Shown: positions 1-9,011 of the stretch, one piece after another
Layout of the letters: the number at the start of each line of letters is the position of its first letter
How positions within the stretch are numbered: position 1 is the stretch's first letter
DNA from: JAFLTL01 sp964389525
Lineage (GTDB): Bacteria; Bacteroidota; Bacteroidia; Bacteroidales; Muribaculaceae
DNA length: 64,000 nt
Assembly: GCA_964389525.1 (NCBI GenBank)
Contig: CAYMEX010000003.1
Location: forward strand, 86,299 to 150,298
Reading direction: 5' to 3'
The notes under the pieces: model-generated
What the model saw: the letters and a program-made list of their open reading frames with translations, nothing else
What the model was told of the DNA's origin: nothing
Databases searched by the model: none
Position numbers and translations under genes: made by a program

Positions 1-35
1 TGTGGCCATGCTTGCGCGTGCACTTGCTGGGATAA

Positions 36-58
36 GGAAGCTCGAGCGAGTGGCTTCC
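36..58. terminator. Hairpin downstream of cca, possible terminator
   Basis: GGAAGC (36-41) can pair with GCTTCC (53-58) around an 11-base loop. It lies just past the 3' end of the leftward cca gene. No clear T-run follows on the minus strand, so termination is only a guess. Confidence 0.25.
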
Positions 59-104
59 CGATATCTCTAAACGTTTGCTGACGTAGTACATATACTTTCT
101 TCCT

Positions 105-1550
105 TTACTTCTCTGTCGCGACAGGCGTCATACCCAGCTCGGCCGCACGCTCCAGCAGAAGCGCGCGGGCCTCGTCGTGATCGTTGTGTATGCGTCCGTC
201 GAGTATTGCATCCTTCACATAAGTCTTCAGCTCACCCACGATCTTCAGGCGCTCGGGCGGATCGGAGGGCTGCATGCCGAACGTCGCCATGATCTCATGC
301 CCGTCGATCGGAGGCTGGAATGTCCTGATGTGGTCACGTTCCTCAAGATCCTTCATCTTCTCCCTCACGATCTGGAAATTGTGAAGCAGACGGCGCACCT
401 TGTCGGCGTTCTTCGACGTGATGTCGGCTTCGCAGAGAGTCATAAGATCCTCTATGTCCTCACCGGCGTCAAAAAGCACACGGCGCACGGCCGAGTCGGT
501 CACCTCCTCCTCCACAAGAGCGATGGGACGCATATGCAGCTCCACGAGTTTCTGCACATACTTCATCTTCTCGTTGAGCGGGAGCTTGAGACTGCGGAAT
601 ATCTTTGGCACCATGCGTGCCCCTATGAAATTGTGGTTATGGAAAGTCCATCCCTGTTTAGGGTCCCACCGCTTGGTCACTGGCTTGGCTATGTCGTGGA
701 GCAGGGCGGCCCAGCGCAGCCAGAGCGAGTCGGACTTCGCCGCCACGTTGTCGAGCACCTCGAGCGTGTGCAGGAAATTGTCTTTATGGCCGCGGCCGTT
801 CACCGTCTCCACTCCCCTCATCGCGTCGAGCTCCGGCAACACGAGCGGAAGCAGATGTGTCTCCGACAAAAGCATCCACGCTCTCGACGGACTGTCGCTC
901 TGCATCATCTTGCAAAGCTCGTCGGCGACCCTCTCGCGTGAGATGATTTCAAGGCGCGAAGCGTTGCGCCTGATCGCCTCCATCGTCTCCGGCACGATAG
1001 TGAAACCGAGTCGGGCGGCAAACCTCACCGCGCGAAGCATGCGCAGCGGATCGTCGCTGAAAGTTATGTCGGGGTCGAGCGGCGTCCTTATAAGCCCCTT
1101 GTCGAGATCGCCTATGCCGCCGAACATGTCGACAACTTCGCCGAAACATTCGCCGCTGTTGACACAAAGCGCAAGCGCGTTGATCGTGAAATCGCGGCGC
1201 GAGAGATCGTCTTCAAGCGTGCCGTCCTCGACTATAGGCTTGCGCGAGCCACGGTTATATGACTCCTTCCGCGCCCCTACAAATTCGAGCTCCATTCCCC
1301 CCATCAGCACCTGCGCCGTACCGAAATTACGGAACACCGTCAGGCGCGCATGCTTCCTCTCCGACGCAATGGCCTCGGCAAGCTCGATACCCGATCCAAC
1401 GGTCACGAAATCGATATCCTTCGACTTGCGCCCGAGAAACAGATCCCTCACATAGCCGCCGACAACATATGCGCGTCGGTTCAGGCGGTCGGCCACCCTG
1501 CCCACCGTCAGAAAAGGCTCTTTGGATATTTCTTCCCGAAATTCAGCCAT
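105..1550 (-). CDS. cca: CCA tRNA nucleotidyltransferase / poly(A) polymerase family, HD domain
   Basis: Adds or repairs the 3' CCA end of tRNAs from CTP and ATP. The 481-residue protein has the class II nucleotidyltransferase head: GGYVRD at 31-36, the catalytic pair D45/D47 in KDIDF, and the RRDFTINA motif starting near 117. An RNA-binding middle follows (about 165-245), then an HD phosphohydrolase domain with H284-D285. Head plus HD is the usual bacterial layout. It is the last gene of a leftward cluster, 23 bp after the M24 peptidase gene. CCA-adding versus poly(A)-adding specificity cannot be read from sequence, but CCA is expected for a housekeeping copy. Confidence 0.93.
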   Translation of the reverse strand: MAEFREEISKEPFLTVGRVADRLNRRAYVVGGYVRDLFLGRKSKDIDFVTVGSGIELAEAIASERKHARLTVFRNFGTAQVLMGGMELEFVGARKESYNRGSRKPIVEDGTLEDDLSRRDFTINALALCVNSGECFGEVVDMFGGIGDLDKGLIRTPLDPDITFSDDPLRMLRAVRFAARLGFTIVPETMEAIRRNASRLEIISRERVADELCKMMQSDSPSRAWMLLSETHLLPLVLPELDAMRGVETVNGRGHKDNFLHTLEVLDNVAAKSDSLWLRWAALLHDIAKPVTKRWDPKQGWTFHNHNFIGARMVPKIFRSLKLPLNEKMKYVQKLVELHMRPIALVEEEVTDSAVRRVLFDAGEDIEDLMTLCEADITSKNADKVRRLLHNFQIVREKMKDLEERDHIRTFQPPIDGHEIMATFGMQPSDPPERLKIVGELKTYVKDAILDGRIHNDHDEARALLLERAAELGMTPVATEK

Positions 1551-1573
1551 TGCAACGTTCCGTTAATTCGCTT

Positions 1574-2725
1574 CTATATAAGTTCTGTTATCTCTTCAGG
1601 CATATTGGTGAGGCACCTCAGTCCGTCAGGCGTCACCACATATGTGTTCTCGACACCGACAGCGCCCGTACCCGGTATGACAAATTTAGGCTCTATGGCG
1701 ATGACATTGCCGGCCTCGAGCACGTCGCGCGAACGGGGCGCTATCACCGGTGCCTCGTTTATCTCGATACCGACTCCGTGACCTATGAACCCGGCATGCT
1801 GACGGTGGCCCATGAAGTAGGCGTGCAGATCGCGCTCTTTCACGATTTTCTCAGCTGCCTCATACATCTCCGAGGCCTTGGTGCCCGGCACGCCGAGTTT
1901 CTCGAGCGCGCGCAGTATGTCGATCGAGCAGCGGTGTGCCTTCACGGCAAGCTCATCTATCTCGCCGACCTTGTAGACACGGGTCATGTCGGTCATGTAG
2001 CCCGTGTAGTTGCCGTTGACATCGACCATCACGGTCATTCCGGCCATTATCACGGTGCCGTCGGCGCCGACAGGCAGCGACGGATCGGTTCCCGCGCCAC
2101 CCATGGCGAAATCATAGGGTGTGGGTGAGTCGGCATTATCGCCCGCAAGCACATTGCCCATGAAAAGCTCCATGCTGTCTCCGGCGATGCGGAACTGTCC
2201 CAGGCAACCCGAGAGGCGCGACAGACGCTCTATCTCTATCTGAAACTCCAGATCCGACATTCCCGCGCTGTAAAGCCCGGGGATGCGGCGGTAGACACTC
2301 TCCTGCAATTTGCCCGAACGCTCGATCATCTCGATCTCAGCCTCGGTTTTGACGCTCCTCGCCGCTCTGAGCACTTTCGACAGATCGGCCGGATCATTCA
2401 CTCCGGCGGCAGCGGCCAGGCGCTCTATGGTGCAGTATGTGGCATTGTCAAGCTCAAGACCGAGCTTCCCGCCGGCCACACAGCCGAAATCCATCTCCTC
2501 GGGCTTGCGCACGTACACCACATTGTCGCCTTCAAGCCCGACAGGACGGCGCACATAGTATGTCACCGCATCGGCAGTGACAAGTATCCAGCCAACAAAC
2601 ACGCGGCCGGTAAGATAATATTTCGACGCATTTCCGCTCACCACGCCGGCCGTGATGCCCGACGACGCCATAGCGGCGCGCACACGTCCGAGACGGCGCT
2701 CCGACTCAGCGTCGGTAAGCAGCAT
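1574..2725 (-). CDS. M24 family Xaa-Pro aminopeptidase-like metallopeptidase
   Basis: Pita-bread-fold metallopeptidase, predicted to release N-terminal residues next to proline in the cytoplasm. The expected ligands are visible: Asp in VDVNGNY and in YMTDMTR, His in GHGVGIEI, and two Glu in IAIEPKF and VGVENTY. The N-terminal creatinase-like domain contains the YLTGRVF stretch common in Bacteroides homologues. The frame stays open up to a GTG at 2797, which would overlap gldH. I prefer the ATG at 2725 (MLLTDAESERRL), because family members begin at that point. Substrate is not known from sequence. Confidence 0.85.
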   Translation of the reverse strand: MLLTDAESERRLGRVRAAMASSGITAGVVSGNASKYYLTGRVFVGWILVTADAVTYYVRRPVGLEGDNVVYVRKPEEMDFGCVAGGKLGLELDNATYCTIERLAAAAGVNDPADLSKVLRAARSVKTEAEIEMIERSGKLQESVYRRIPGLYSAGMSDLEFQIEIERLSRLSGCLGQFRIAGDSMELFMGNVLAGDNADSPTPYDFAMGGAGTDPSLPVGADGTVIMAGMTVMVDVNGNYTGYMTDMTRVYKVGEIDELAVKAHRCSIDILRALEKLGVPGTKASEMYEAAEKIVKERDLHAYFMGHRQHAGFIGHGVGIEINEAPVIAPRSRDVLEAGNVIAIEPKFVIPGTGAVGVENTYVVTPDGLRCLTNMPEEITELI

Positions 2726-2768
2726 CAGCCGGTTCTCCTCACTCCGGGTTGCACGGCTGAAAAAACGC

Positions 2769-3278
2769 TCATTGTTTCGTACCATCTTCTTCGTCACTTT
2801 TAAAAAACAGACCTATCTTCGACAAGCCGCGCAAAGTGTCGCAGCGCATGATATGCCTGACGTTGATCGGGTGCCCCGAGACATGACGCAGATACCTTAC
2901 GGGAAGCTCCAGCTCGATCTCAGGGCTGATGCCAGTCCTCCTCCAGTTGCCCGACGTGTCGGCAAGCTGAAATTCCACCGTGTCCCTCACAAGATGCCCC
3001 TGCCCGTCGACATTCGATATCTCGAGCCAGAGATTGCTGTAGCGGTACGACGAGTCGTGACTGATCGCCACGACAAGCTCCCCCTCGCTCACACTGTCGA
3101 GATGACTGAGCCCGAATGTCACCATGTCGCCATAGACCCATCCTGCCTCGGGAAGCATGACATACTCGCTGTCGTCATTGAGCGACCGCACGCAGCCCGC
3201 CGGCAGCATCGACAGCACTATTGCCGACAACGCCGCGACTGCGATATATATCATACTGCTTCCTGCCTTCATGCCCAT
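2769..3278 (-). CDS. gldH: Gliding motility-associated lipoprotein GldH
   Basis: The 169-residue protein has a hydrophobic N-terminus ending in a lipobox (LPAGC), so it is probably exported and lipid-anchored. The rest matches the GldH family: a beta-rich domain around the SNLWLEI segment, and a C-terminal part with RYLRHVSG and GLSKIGLFF. GldH is needed for gliding in flavobacteria but is kept in non-gliding Bacteroidales, where its role is unclear. The position downstream of the RicT/PSP1 gene is a conserved Bacteroidetes arrangement. The start could also be the second Met at 3272. Confidence 0.85.
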   Translation of the reverse strand: MGMKAGSSMIYIAVAALSAIVLSMLPAGCVRSLNDDSEYVMLPEAGWVYGDMVTFGLSHLDSVSEGELVVAISHDSSYRYSNLWLEISNVDGQGHLVRDTVEFQLADTSGNWRRTGISPEIELELPVRYLRHVSGHPINVRHIMRCDTLRGLSKIGLFFKSDEEDGTKQ

Positions 3279-3343
3279 GTGTGATTTTTTCCTGACAGAA
3301 ACACTTGTGTCGGCCGCTTATGCGCGACCATGACTCACCGGCT

Positions 3344-4678
3344 TCAGCCCTCGGTCTTTTCGCCGCCGTTGTTGCCACCGCCGTTGTTGCGGCGGCTGCG
3401 CCCGCGGTTTCGGCTGCGGCCGCTCCCCTCCTTGCCCTTCTCAGGCTGCGGGTTATTATCCTGCGGTTTGGCCTCCTGTCGCTGGGCCTCGGCCGGCTGT
3501 GCCTTGCTCTTGTCGCGCTTGCTTCCCTTCGGTCTCTTGCGGCGCGATTTCGAGTCAAATCGGTTAAGGCTGCTGTCGGCAAGTATGTCGTTATACTGTT
3601 TGCTCTTCTTGGCATCGGCCTCGTCATCGCGGAGCAGCGACCGGGGCTTCTCCCCTGCCTTGTTCATCTCGATGATCTCAAAAGCACGGGCGGCGTCGAT
3701 CACCGTCAGGTTGGCAGCGATCTGCTTGTCCGACGAGTAAGTGATCTCCTTCTTGAACACATCGGTCTTGAACACATACCACGTGGCGTCGTCGGTCTCA
3801 AGTCTCACGTTCTTCTCAGGCATGTCCTTCAGACACTCCATATAGGCGTCGACCTCGAAGTTGAGACAGCATTTGAGCTTGGCGCACTGTCCAGCGAGCT
3901 TCTGCGGATTGAGCGATATGTCCTGATAGCGGGCAGAGGCGGTCGAAACCGACACGAAATTCGACATCCACGTGGCGCAACACAGTGCGCGGCCGCACGG
4001 ACCGATTCCGCCGATCCTCGCCGCTTCCTGGCGGGCGCCGATCTGCTTCATCTCGATGCGCACCTTGAATGTCTCGGCAAGCACCTTGATGAGCTGACGG
4101 AAATCGACACGCTCGTCGGCGATATAATAGAAAATCGCCTTGTTGCCGTCGCCCTGATACTCCACGTCGCCGATCTTCATGTTCAGACCGAGCGACTCGG
4201 CTATGCGCCGCGAGCGTATCATCGTGTCATTCTCACGCGCCTTCGCCTCCTCATATTTCTCGAGATCCTGCGGGCGTGCCTTCCTGAAAACACTCTTTAC
4301 CGAGTCATGGTTCTCGCGGCACCCTGCACGCTTCATCTGTATTCTCACCAGATCGCCCGTCAGAGCCACACGGCCTATGTCGTGGCCCGGCTGTGCCTCC
4401 ACGGCCACCATGTCCCCCTCCTCGACAGTCAGACCCTCGGGCAGGCGGTAGAATCCCTTGCGGGTATTCTTGAAATGCACCTCCACGATGTCATAGTCGG
4501 CCGCGCCTCCGGGTATATCCGAAAGCCAGTTGGTGCAACGCAGATTGTCACGGAAACCGCAGCATCCCTCGCCGTTGCACCCGCTCCGGCACTGTTTCAC
4601 AGTACCGGCCTGGTCCTCCATCTCCTCATTGTCTTTGCGGAGCGGAGCTTCATTAAGATTGCTGGGTGATTCTTCCAT
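3344..4678 (-). CDS. ricT: PSP1 C-terminal domain protein, RicT/YaaT-like
   Basis: Member of the PSP1/YaaT (RicT) family, which in Bacillus forms an Fe-S-bearing complex with RicA and RicF and influences RNase Y-dependent RNA maturation. The 444-residue protein has an N-terminal Cys cluster near 29-40, a PSP1 core with Cys-rich segments GPCGRALCC and CAKLKCC near 230-270, and a basic low-complexity tail from about 375 rich in K, R, E, N and G. It starts 17 bp after the stop of rny. The pairing with RNase Y fits a shared RNA-processing role, but function in Bacteroidetes is inferred. Confidence 0.85.
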   Translation of the reverse strand: MEESPSNLNEAPLRKDNEEMEDQAGTVKQCRSGCNGEGCCGFRDNLRCTNWLSDIPGGAADYDIVEVHFKNTRKGFYRLPEGLTVEEGDMVAVEAQPGHDIGRVALTGDLVRIQMKRAGCRENHDSVKSVFRKARPQDLEKYEEAKARENDTMIRSRRIAESLGLNMKIGDVEYQGDGNKAIFYYIADERVDFRQLIKVLAETFKVRIEMKQIGARQEAARIGGIGPCGRALCCATWMSNFVSVSTASARYQDISLNPQKLAGQCAKLKCCLNFEVDAYMECLKDMPEKNVRLETDDATWYVFKTDVFKKEITYSSDKQIAANLTVIDAARAFEIIEMNKAGEKPRSLLRDDEADAKKSKQYNDILADSSLNRFDSKSRRKRPKGSKRDKSKAQPAEAQRQEAKPQDNNPQPEKGKEGSGRSRNRGRSRRNNGGGNNGGEKTEG

Positions 4679-4695
4679 AGCGATTCACCCCCGCA

Positions 4696-6237
4696 TTATT
4701 TCGCGTAACTTACCGACCTGGTCTCGCGGATAACCGTTATCTTCACCTGGCCCGGATATGTCATCTCATCCTGAATGCGGCGTGCTATCTCTGTCGACAG
4801 ACGTTCGATCTCGACGTCGTCGATCTTGTCGGCGCCGACAATCACGCGCAGCTCACGGCCGGCCTGTATGGCATAAGTCTTCACCACGCCCGGATAAGAC
4901 AGAGCAAGCTGCTCCAGATCTTTCAGTCGCTTGATATAAGCCTCCACGATCTCGCGGCGAGCACCGGGACGGGCGCCCGATATGGCGTCGCACACCTGCA
5001 CGATCGGAGCAAGAAGCGAAGTCATCTCCACCTCGTCGTGATGCGCGCCTATGGCGTTGCATATATCGGGTTTCTCCTTGTATTTCTCTGCCAGTTTCAT
5101 GCCGAACAGTGCGTGCGGCAGCTCCGGCTCCTCGTCAGGCACCTTGCCTATGTCATGCAGCAGACCGGCGCGGCGGGCGCGTTTCGGATTCAGTCCGAGC
5201 TCCGAGGCCATCACGGCACAGAGATTGGCCGTCTCTCGCGAGTGCTGCAGCAGATTCTGGCCGTAGCTCGAGCGGTACTTCATCTTGCCCACGATACGTA
5301 TCAGGTCGGGATGCAGTCCGTGTATTCCAAGATCGATAGCCGTGCGCTTGCCGGTCTCGATGATCTCCTCCTCGATCTGCTTCCTCACCTTGGCCACGAC
5401 CTCCTCGATGCGGGCCGGATGTATGCGGCCGTCGGTCACGAGCTGATGCAGGGCCAGACGCGCTATCTCGCGGCGCACAGGGTCAAAGCCCGACAGCACG
5501 ATAGCCTCGGGGGTGTCGTCGACGATGATCTCTATGCCCGTAGCAGCCTCGAGAGCACGTATGTTGCGCCCTTCGCGGCCGATGATGCGTCCCTTGATCT
5601 CGTCCGAGTCGATGTGAAATACCGTCACCGAGTTCTCGATTGCCGTTTCCGAGGCTACGCGCTGTATCGACTGCACGACGATCTTCTTGGCCTCCTTGTT
5701 GGCCGTCATCTTAGCCTCGTCCATGATATCGTTGATATAGGCTGCGGCAGCCGTCTTGGCCTCGTCGCGCATCGACTCCACAAGTTTCTCCTTAGCCTGT
5801 TCGGCCGTCAGACCCGATATATGCTCGAGCTCCTCGAGAGCCTTGCGGCGCACAGCCTCAACCTCCTCGGCTTTGGCGTCGAGCTGAGCCGCACGTGTGT
5901 CGAGAGCGGTCTTCTGATTGTCTATATCGTTCTTGGCACGCTGGTTTTCACTCTGCTGCTGGTTGAGCTGAAGCTCACGCTGCTTTATGCGTGCCTCGGC
6001 CGACTGCACCTTGGCAAGACGCTGCGAAGCATTCTTCTCTGCCTCGTTCTTTATCTTCATCTCCTGCTCGCGGGCTTCAAGCAACTTGTTCTTTTTCAGA
6101 ACGTCGGCCTCACGCTCTGCCTCCTCTATAAGAGTCTTCGCACGGCTTTTTCCCAACTGCTGTTGCACCAGAAGTGTCACACCCACTCCCGCTGCAAGCC
6201 CGAGCAGTGCTATGATTATATAATACAGTACACTCAT
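4696..6237 (-). CDS. rny: Ribonuclease Y
   Basis: Membrane-anchored endoribonuclease that starts mRNA decay. The 513-residue protein has the full layout: N-terminal membrane helix (about 4-25), a long charged coiled coil (about 30-200), a KH domain with GRIIGREGRNIRA near 215-228, and an HD domain with the HDIGK motif. The length is normal for the family. It lies between the candidate 6S RNA gene and ricT and probably shares a transcript with ricT. Confidence 0.95.
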   Translation of the reverse strand: MSVLYYIIIALLGLAAGVGVTLLVQQQLGKSRAKTLIEEAEREADVLKKNKLLEAREQEMKIKNEAEKNASQRLAKVQSAEARIKQRELQLNQQQSENQRAKNDIDNQKTALDTRAAQLDAKAEEVEAVRRKALEELEHISGLTAEQAKEKLVESMRDEAKTAAAAYINDIMDEAKMTANKEAKKIVVQSIQRVASETAIENSVTVFHIDSDEIKGRIIGREGRNIRALEAATGIEIIVDDTPEAIVLSGFDPVRREIARLALHQLVTDGRIHPARIEEVVAKVRKQIEEEIIETGKRTAIDLGIHGLHPDLIRIVGKMKYRSSYGQNLLQHSRETANLCAVMASELGLNPKRARRAGLLHDIGKVPDEEPELPHALFGMKLAEKYKEKPDICNAIGAHHDEVEMTSLLAPIVQVCDAISGARPGARREIVEAYIKRLKDLEQLALSYPGVVKTYAIQAGRELRVIVGADKIDDVEIERLSTEIARRIQDEMTYPGQVKITVIRETRSVSYAK

Positions 6238-6289
6238 TTTATTTTATTGAATATGATGACTTTTTAGGTTAGTTCGATATAGCTTTATA

Positions 6290-6470
6290 CAAAAACCGAC
6301 ACACATCCGTCCCCATTCTTTCGGTCGTCGGTCTCCGGCCTGTGTCATTAATTGGCATAGAGAGAGACTGGCGATCCTGGGTCGCGGTGCGTGTCGCGCG
6401 GTATTGTTTCGTTTCTGTAAGTTCTCCGCAGGCACCGACCTCTGTCATTGCGCCTGTGCGGAAAAGCACT
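6290..6470 (-). ncRNA. ssrS: Candidate 6S RNA between zapA and rny
   Basis: The 238 bp between zapA and rny has no credible ORF but folds as a rod on the minus strand. CCGCACA (plus 6455-6461) pairs with TGTGTCGG (plus 6296-6303) with one bulge. Inside it GTCGGT plus GCCTG (plus 6429-6439) pairs with CAGGC plus ACCGAC (plus 6327-6342). A run of T follows the closing strand. The size (about 180 nt), the central open region and the zapA neighbourhood match 6S RNA, which binds RNA polymerase holoenzyme. Ends are approximate and the identity has not been tested against a covariance model. Confidence 0.6.
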
Positions 6471-6475
6471 GTTAG

Positions 6476-6778
6476 TTATTTCATGTCAGTCAGTATGGCA
6501 TCAAGCTCGGCATCAGCTGCGTTCAGACAGCCCTCCATCCGTTCGGCCGTCAGATTAAGCGTCTCGAAATTCCGCGCGAAGTGAAAAGCTATAAGCGTCA
6601 TCAGCTCCTGAGGAGCCTTCGTCGGGAATCTCAGCTTCCAACGCTCCCACACATAGTTGAGGGCGACTTCGGCCTTCCTGATCGCTTCCTCCTGCTCAGG
6701 AGCTATATCCATGTGCAGAGGCGGCAATCCTGCTATCTTGACTGTGATATGTTGTTTATCTGTCATCTCCATTTCCAA
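6476..6778 (-). CDS. zapA: Cell division protein ZapA
   Basis: Small protein (100 aa, or 96 if it starts at the inner Met of MTDKQ) that cross-links FtsZ filaments at the division site. It has the ZapA pattern: a short N-terminal strand region (ITVKIAGLPPLHMDI), then a long helix with PEQEEAIRKAE and a C-terminal helical part containing LMTLIAFHFARN. It is preceded by a coiled-coil protein 24 bp upstream, which looks like a partner. Confidence 0.85.
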   Translation of the reverse strand: MEMEMTDKQHITVKIAGLPPLHMDIAPEQEEAIRKAEVALNYVWERWKLRFPTKAPQELMTLIAFHFARNFETLNLTAERMEGCLNAADAELDAILTDMK

Positions 6779-6802
6779 AGTCTTAGAGCTACATTGTCAT
6801 CC

Positions 6803-7096
6803 TCAACTCTGAAGATCAGAGATACACTGATCTATCTCACGCACAAGTTCCGACAGCATGGCACGACTCCTCTTCATCTCATCGGCGCCCGGACGTGCCG
6901 ACGTAACAACCGAGAGATACTCGATCTTTAGCTTTAGCTCCCTGATCTCGCGATCCTTAACCGACAGTTCGTCTTCAAGGCGCTTTATTTCATCACGGGC
7001 AGCGTCGCGTTGTTCTACGGCTATCTGATATCGCTTCGCAACCATAGCCGCTTTTCCACGCAGCCGCTCTATTGCTCTTTCAAAGTCATAAGCCAT
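6803..7096 (-). CDS. Small coiled-coil protein upstream of zapA
   Basis: A 97-residue, highly charged protein that is nearly all heptad-like helix (residues about 5-60, including RDEIKRLEDELSVKDRE). There is no signal peptide or enzyme motif. It is the first gene of the cluster leading into zapA. Position and shape recall ZapB-like division proteins, but the sequence does not prove it. Conserved hypothetical. Confidence 0.65.
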   Translation of the reverse strand: MAYDFERAIERLRGKAAMVAKRYQIAVEQRDAARDEIKRLEDELSVKDREIRELKLKIEYLSVVTSARPGADEMKRSRAMLSELVREIDQCISDLQS

Positions 7097-8200
7097 AACA
7101 CAGTCATCCGGTAGATTAGATGAAAACTTGTGTACTCGCCGGAAGAAATGCCTCGATGTCGAAACTTCAAAGACAAAATCCGACTTTTACATACTGTCTG
7201 TAGTTTTTGCAAATTTAATCACCTGCATCCACATTTCAAAACATTTTATGAAGTGATTTAAAATTATAGGGATTTAATATTCTGACTCTCGCGACAGTAT
7301 TATTTCCGGCAAGCCAGGCGGCTGCCCCATGAGGAGTAGGGACGCACGGCTCGTGCGTCCGCCTCACGGGCTATCCCCCACGCAGTTTTGTACCTAACCT
7401 AAAATGCCTGAAAGGCATTTCAAAAACAATAGCCAGGTACAACGTCAGGTGTGCCCGGTAAAAAACGCCTGTCAAGCGTGTCTGAAAGACACCTTGTTAC
7501 ACACCCACGCTTGTGCCGCAGCTCCATGATTCCCGCGCCCCTACACCCGGCTTCCCCATGAGGAGTAGGGACGCACGGCTCGTGCGTCCGCCTCACGGGC
7601 TATCCCCCCGTCTTTTTAGTAACCGCGTCAGGTCAAGGCATCGAAGATGCCGCAAATCTAAAACGCTGTAGGGGCGTGCGACAGTACGCCCAAAGCCTAT
7701 TTCATGAGGATGCCATCGCAGACTCCCCTATTCCAACCCGCCGCGCTGGTTACACATATCAGTCAAGGCATCGAAGATGCCGCAACCCGGCGCAGCCGGA
7801 GCTTAACCCCATCCTGTGAGCGAAGCGCGAACAGGGTGGGGACTAAGCCTACCCCTGCATCCAGTCTCGCAGAGACTGAACCGACCCCACATCCCCCATA
7901 CCGTAGGTATGACATTTTATTAGCCGGCTGTCCCAGATGAGTAGGGACGCACGGCTCGTGCGTCCGCCTCACGGGCTATCGCCCCGGCTGCCTTGTACCT
8001 ACCCTAAAATGCCTGAAAGGCATTTCAAAAAAAGTAGCCGGGTACACCGTCAGGTGTGCCCGGTAAAAAACGCCTGTCAAGCGTGTCTGAAAGACACCTC
8101 GTTACATACACCCATGCTTGTGCCGCAACTCTATGATTCCCGCTCCCCCTACACCGACCCCACTTCATTCGCTCCCGCGTCACCTCCCTCCACACCCGCC
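7097..8200. repeat. Intergenic field of short hairpin repeats, left copy
   Basis: About 1.1 kb without a credible gene. Past an AT-rich part (7130-7290) it is a series of perfect short inverted repeats. The GACGCACG/CGTGCGTC hairpin occurs at 7341-7359, 7570-7588 and 7946-7964. AAATGCCT-GAA-AGGCATTT is at 7402-7420 and 8007-8025. GTGTCT-GAA-AGACAC is at 7478-7492 and 8083-8097. GGCATC-GAA-GATGCC is at 7637-7651 and 7767-7781. CCGGC-GCA-GCCGG is at 7787-7799 and CAGTCTC-GCA-GAGACTG at 7862-7878. Between the last two is an 11-bp stem of CCCCATCCTGT with ACAGGGTGGGG. Nearly all loops are GNA triplets. Confidence 0.85.
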
Positions 8201-8202
8201 GT

Positions 8203-8250
8203 TAAAAAAGATCGGTGCCGTCTTCACCTTCTACAGCGAAAACGGCACCG
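8203..8250 (-). terminator. Rho-independent terminator of the rpsF-rpsR-rplI operon
   Basis: On the minus strand CGGTGCCGT (plus 8242-8250) pairs with ACGGCACCG (plus 8213-8221), a 9-bp perfect stem. It is followed within a few bases by six T (plus 8204-8209), just downstream of the rplI stop. Confidence 0.8.
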
Positions 8251-8272
8251 GGATAGTGCTATGGCTAATGCC

Positions 8273-8716
8273 TTATTCTGAGACTACCTCAAAAGGTATT
8301 TCTACAGATACTTCTTTGTGAAGATTGAGAGTAGCGGTGTACTCGCCTACTTCCTTCACCGGGTTCTTGATTACGATGATCTTGCGGTCGATCTCGAAAC
8401 CTGCCTTCTGAAGCGACTCAGCGATCTGGATAGCGTTTACGCTACCGAAGATTGTACCGGTCGAGCTGGTCTTGGCACCGATGGTGAGCTTAACGTCGGC
8501 AAGCGAAGCTGCAAGAGCCTCTGCGTCGGCTTTGATCTTGGCAAGCTTGTGGGCGCGCTGACGCTGATCCTCGGCGAGCTGCTTGAGAGCTGCAGGCGAG
8601 GCGATCACTGCCTTACCGAAGGGGATGAGGTAGTTACGGCCATATCCCGACTTCACCTCCACTACATCGTCCTTGTAACCGAGGTTGGCGATGTCTTCTT
8701 TAAGAATGATTTTCAT
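8273..8716 (-). CDS. rplI: 50S ribosomal protein bL9
   Basis: Large-subunit ribosomal protein at the base of the L1 stalk. The 147-residue length is usual. The N-terminal domain has the typical GYGRNYLIPFGKA signature (residues about 24-36). A connecting helix (about 45-75) leads to the C-terminal RNA-binding domain. It is the last gene of the rpsF-rpsR-rplI operon, 23 bp after rpsR, and a strong terminator follows. Confidence 0.97.
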   Translation of the reverse strand: MKIILKEDIANLGYKDDVVEVKSGYGRNYLIPFGKAVIASPAALKQLAEDQRQRAHKLAKIKADAEALAASLADVKLTIGAKTSSTGTIFGSVNAIQIAESLQKAGFEIDRKIIVIKNPVKEVGEYTATLNLHKEVSVEIPFEVVSE

Positions 8717-8739
8717 AACTTCTTCTTTATTGGGGGTGA

Positions 8740-9009
8740 TTATTTCATCAGGTCAGTTACATAGGGCAGGAGTGCAAGGTGACGGGCACGCTTTACTGCC
8801 TGGGCTACACGACGCTGGAACTTCAGCGAGGTTCCGGTGATGCGGCGGGGAAGGATCTTGCCCTGCTCATTGAGGAACTTCTTGAGGAACTCAGGGTTCT
8901 TGTAGTCGATGTACTTGATGCCGCTGCGCTTGAAACGGCAGTACTTTTTCTTCTTAACGTCTACCGACAGGGGGGTCAGATAGCGGATTTCTGAATTGTT
9001 CTGTGCCAT
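8740..9009 (-). CDS. rpsR: 30S ribosomal protein bS18
   Basis: Small-subunit protein that binds next to bS6. It is 89 residues from the ATG at 9009 (MAQNNSEIRYL). The frame extends two codons further to a TTG, but the ATG lies 2 nt after the rpsF stop and is the natural start. The family core is present (KYCRFKRSG, DYKNPEFLKKFLNEQG, RRITGTSLKFQR). Co-transcribed with rpsF and rplI. Confidence 0.97.
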   Translation of the reverse strand: MAQNNSEIRYLTPLSVDVKKKKYCRFKRSGIKYIDYKNPEFLKKFLNEQGKILPRRITGTSLKFQRRVAQAVKRARHLALLPYVTDLMK

Positions 9010-9011
9010 GA

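Noticed and set aside
1..104. tRNA or other RNA gene at the left edge
   Set aside because: Only one short hairpin; no T-loop or anticodon arm could be found.
3305..4669. 454-codon frame on the plus strand
   Set aside because: It is antisense to the RicT/PSP1 gene; the Leu/Ala-rich translation has no family features.
7341..7964. Hairpin units as ordinary transcription terminators
   Set aside because: They lie in tandem rows far from gene ends, have 3-base loops and no T-runs. One may still act so by chance.
7704..8321. Several small ORFs in the left repeat field
   Set aside because: They are translations of the hairpin modules. The same peptide pieces (for example LRLRRVAAS) reappear from other repeat copies and have no gene-like start or context.
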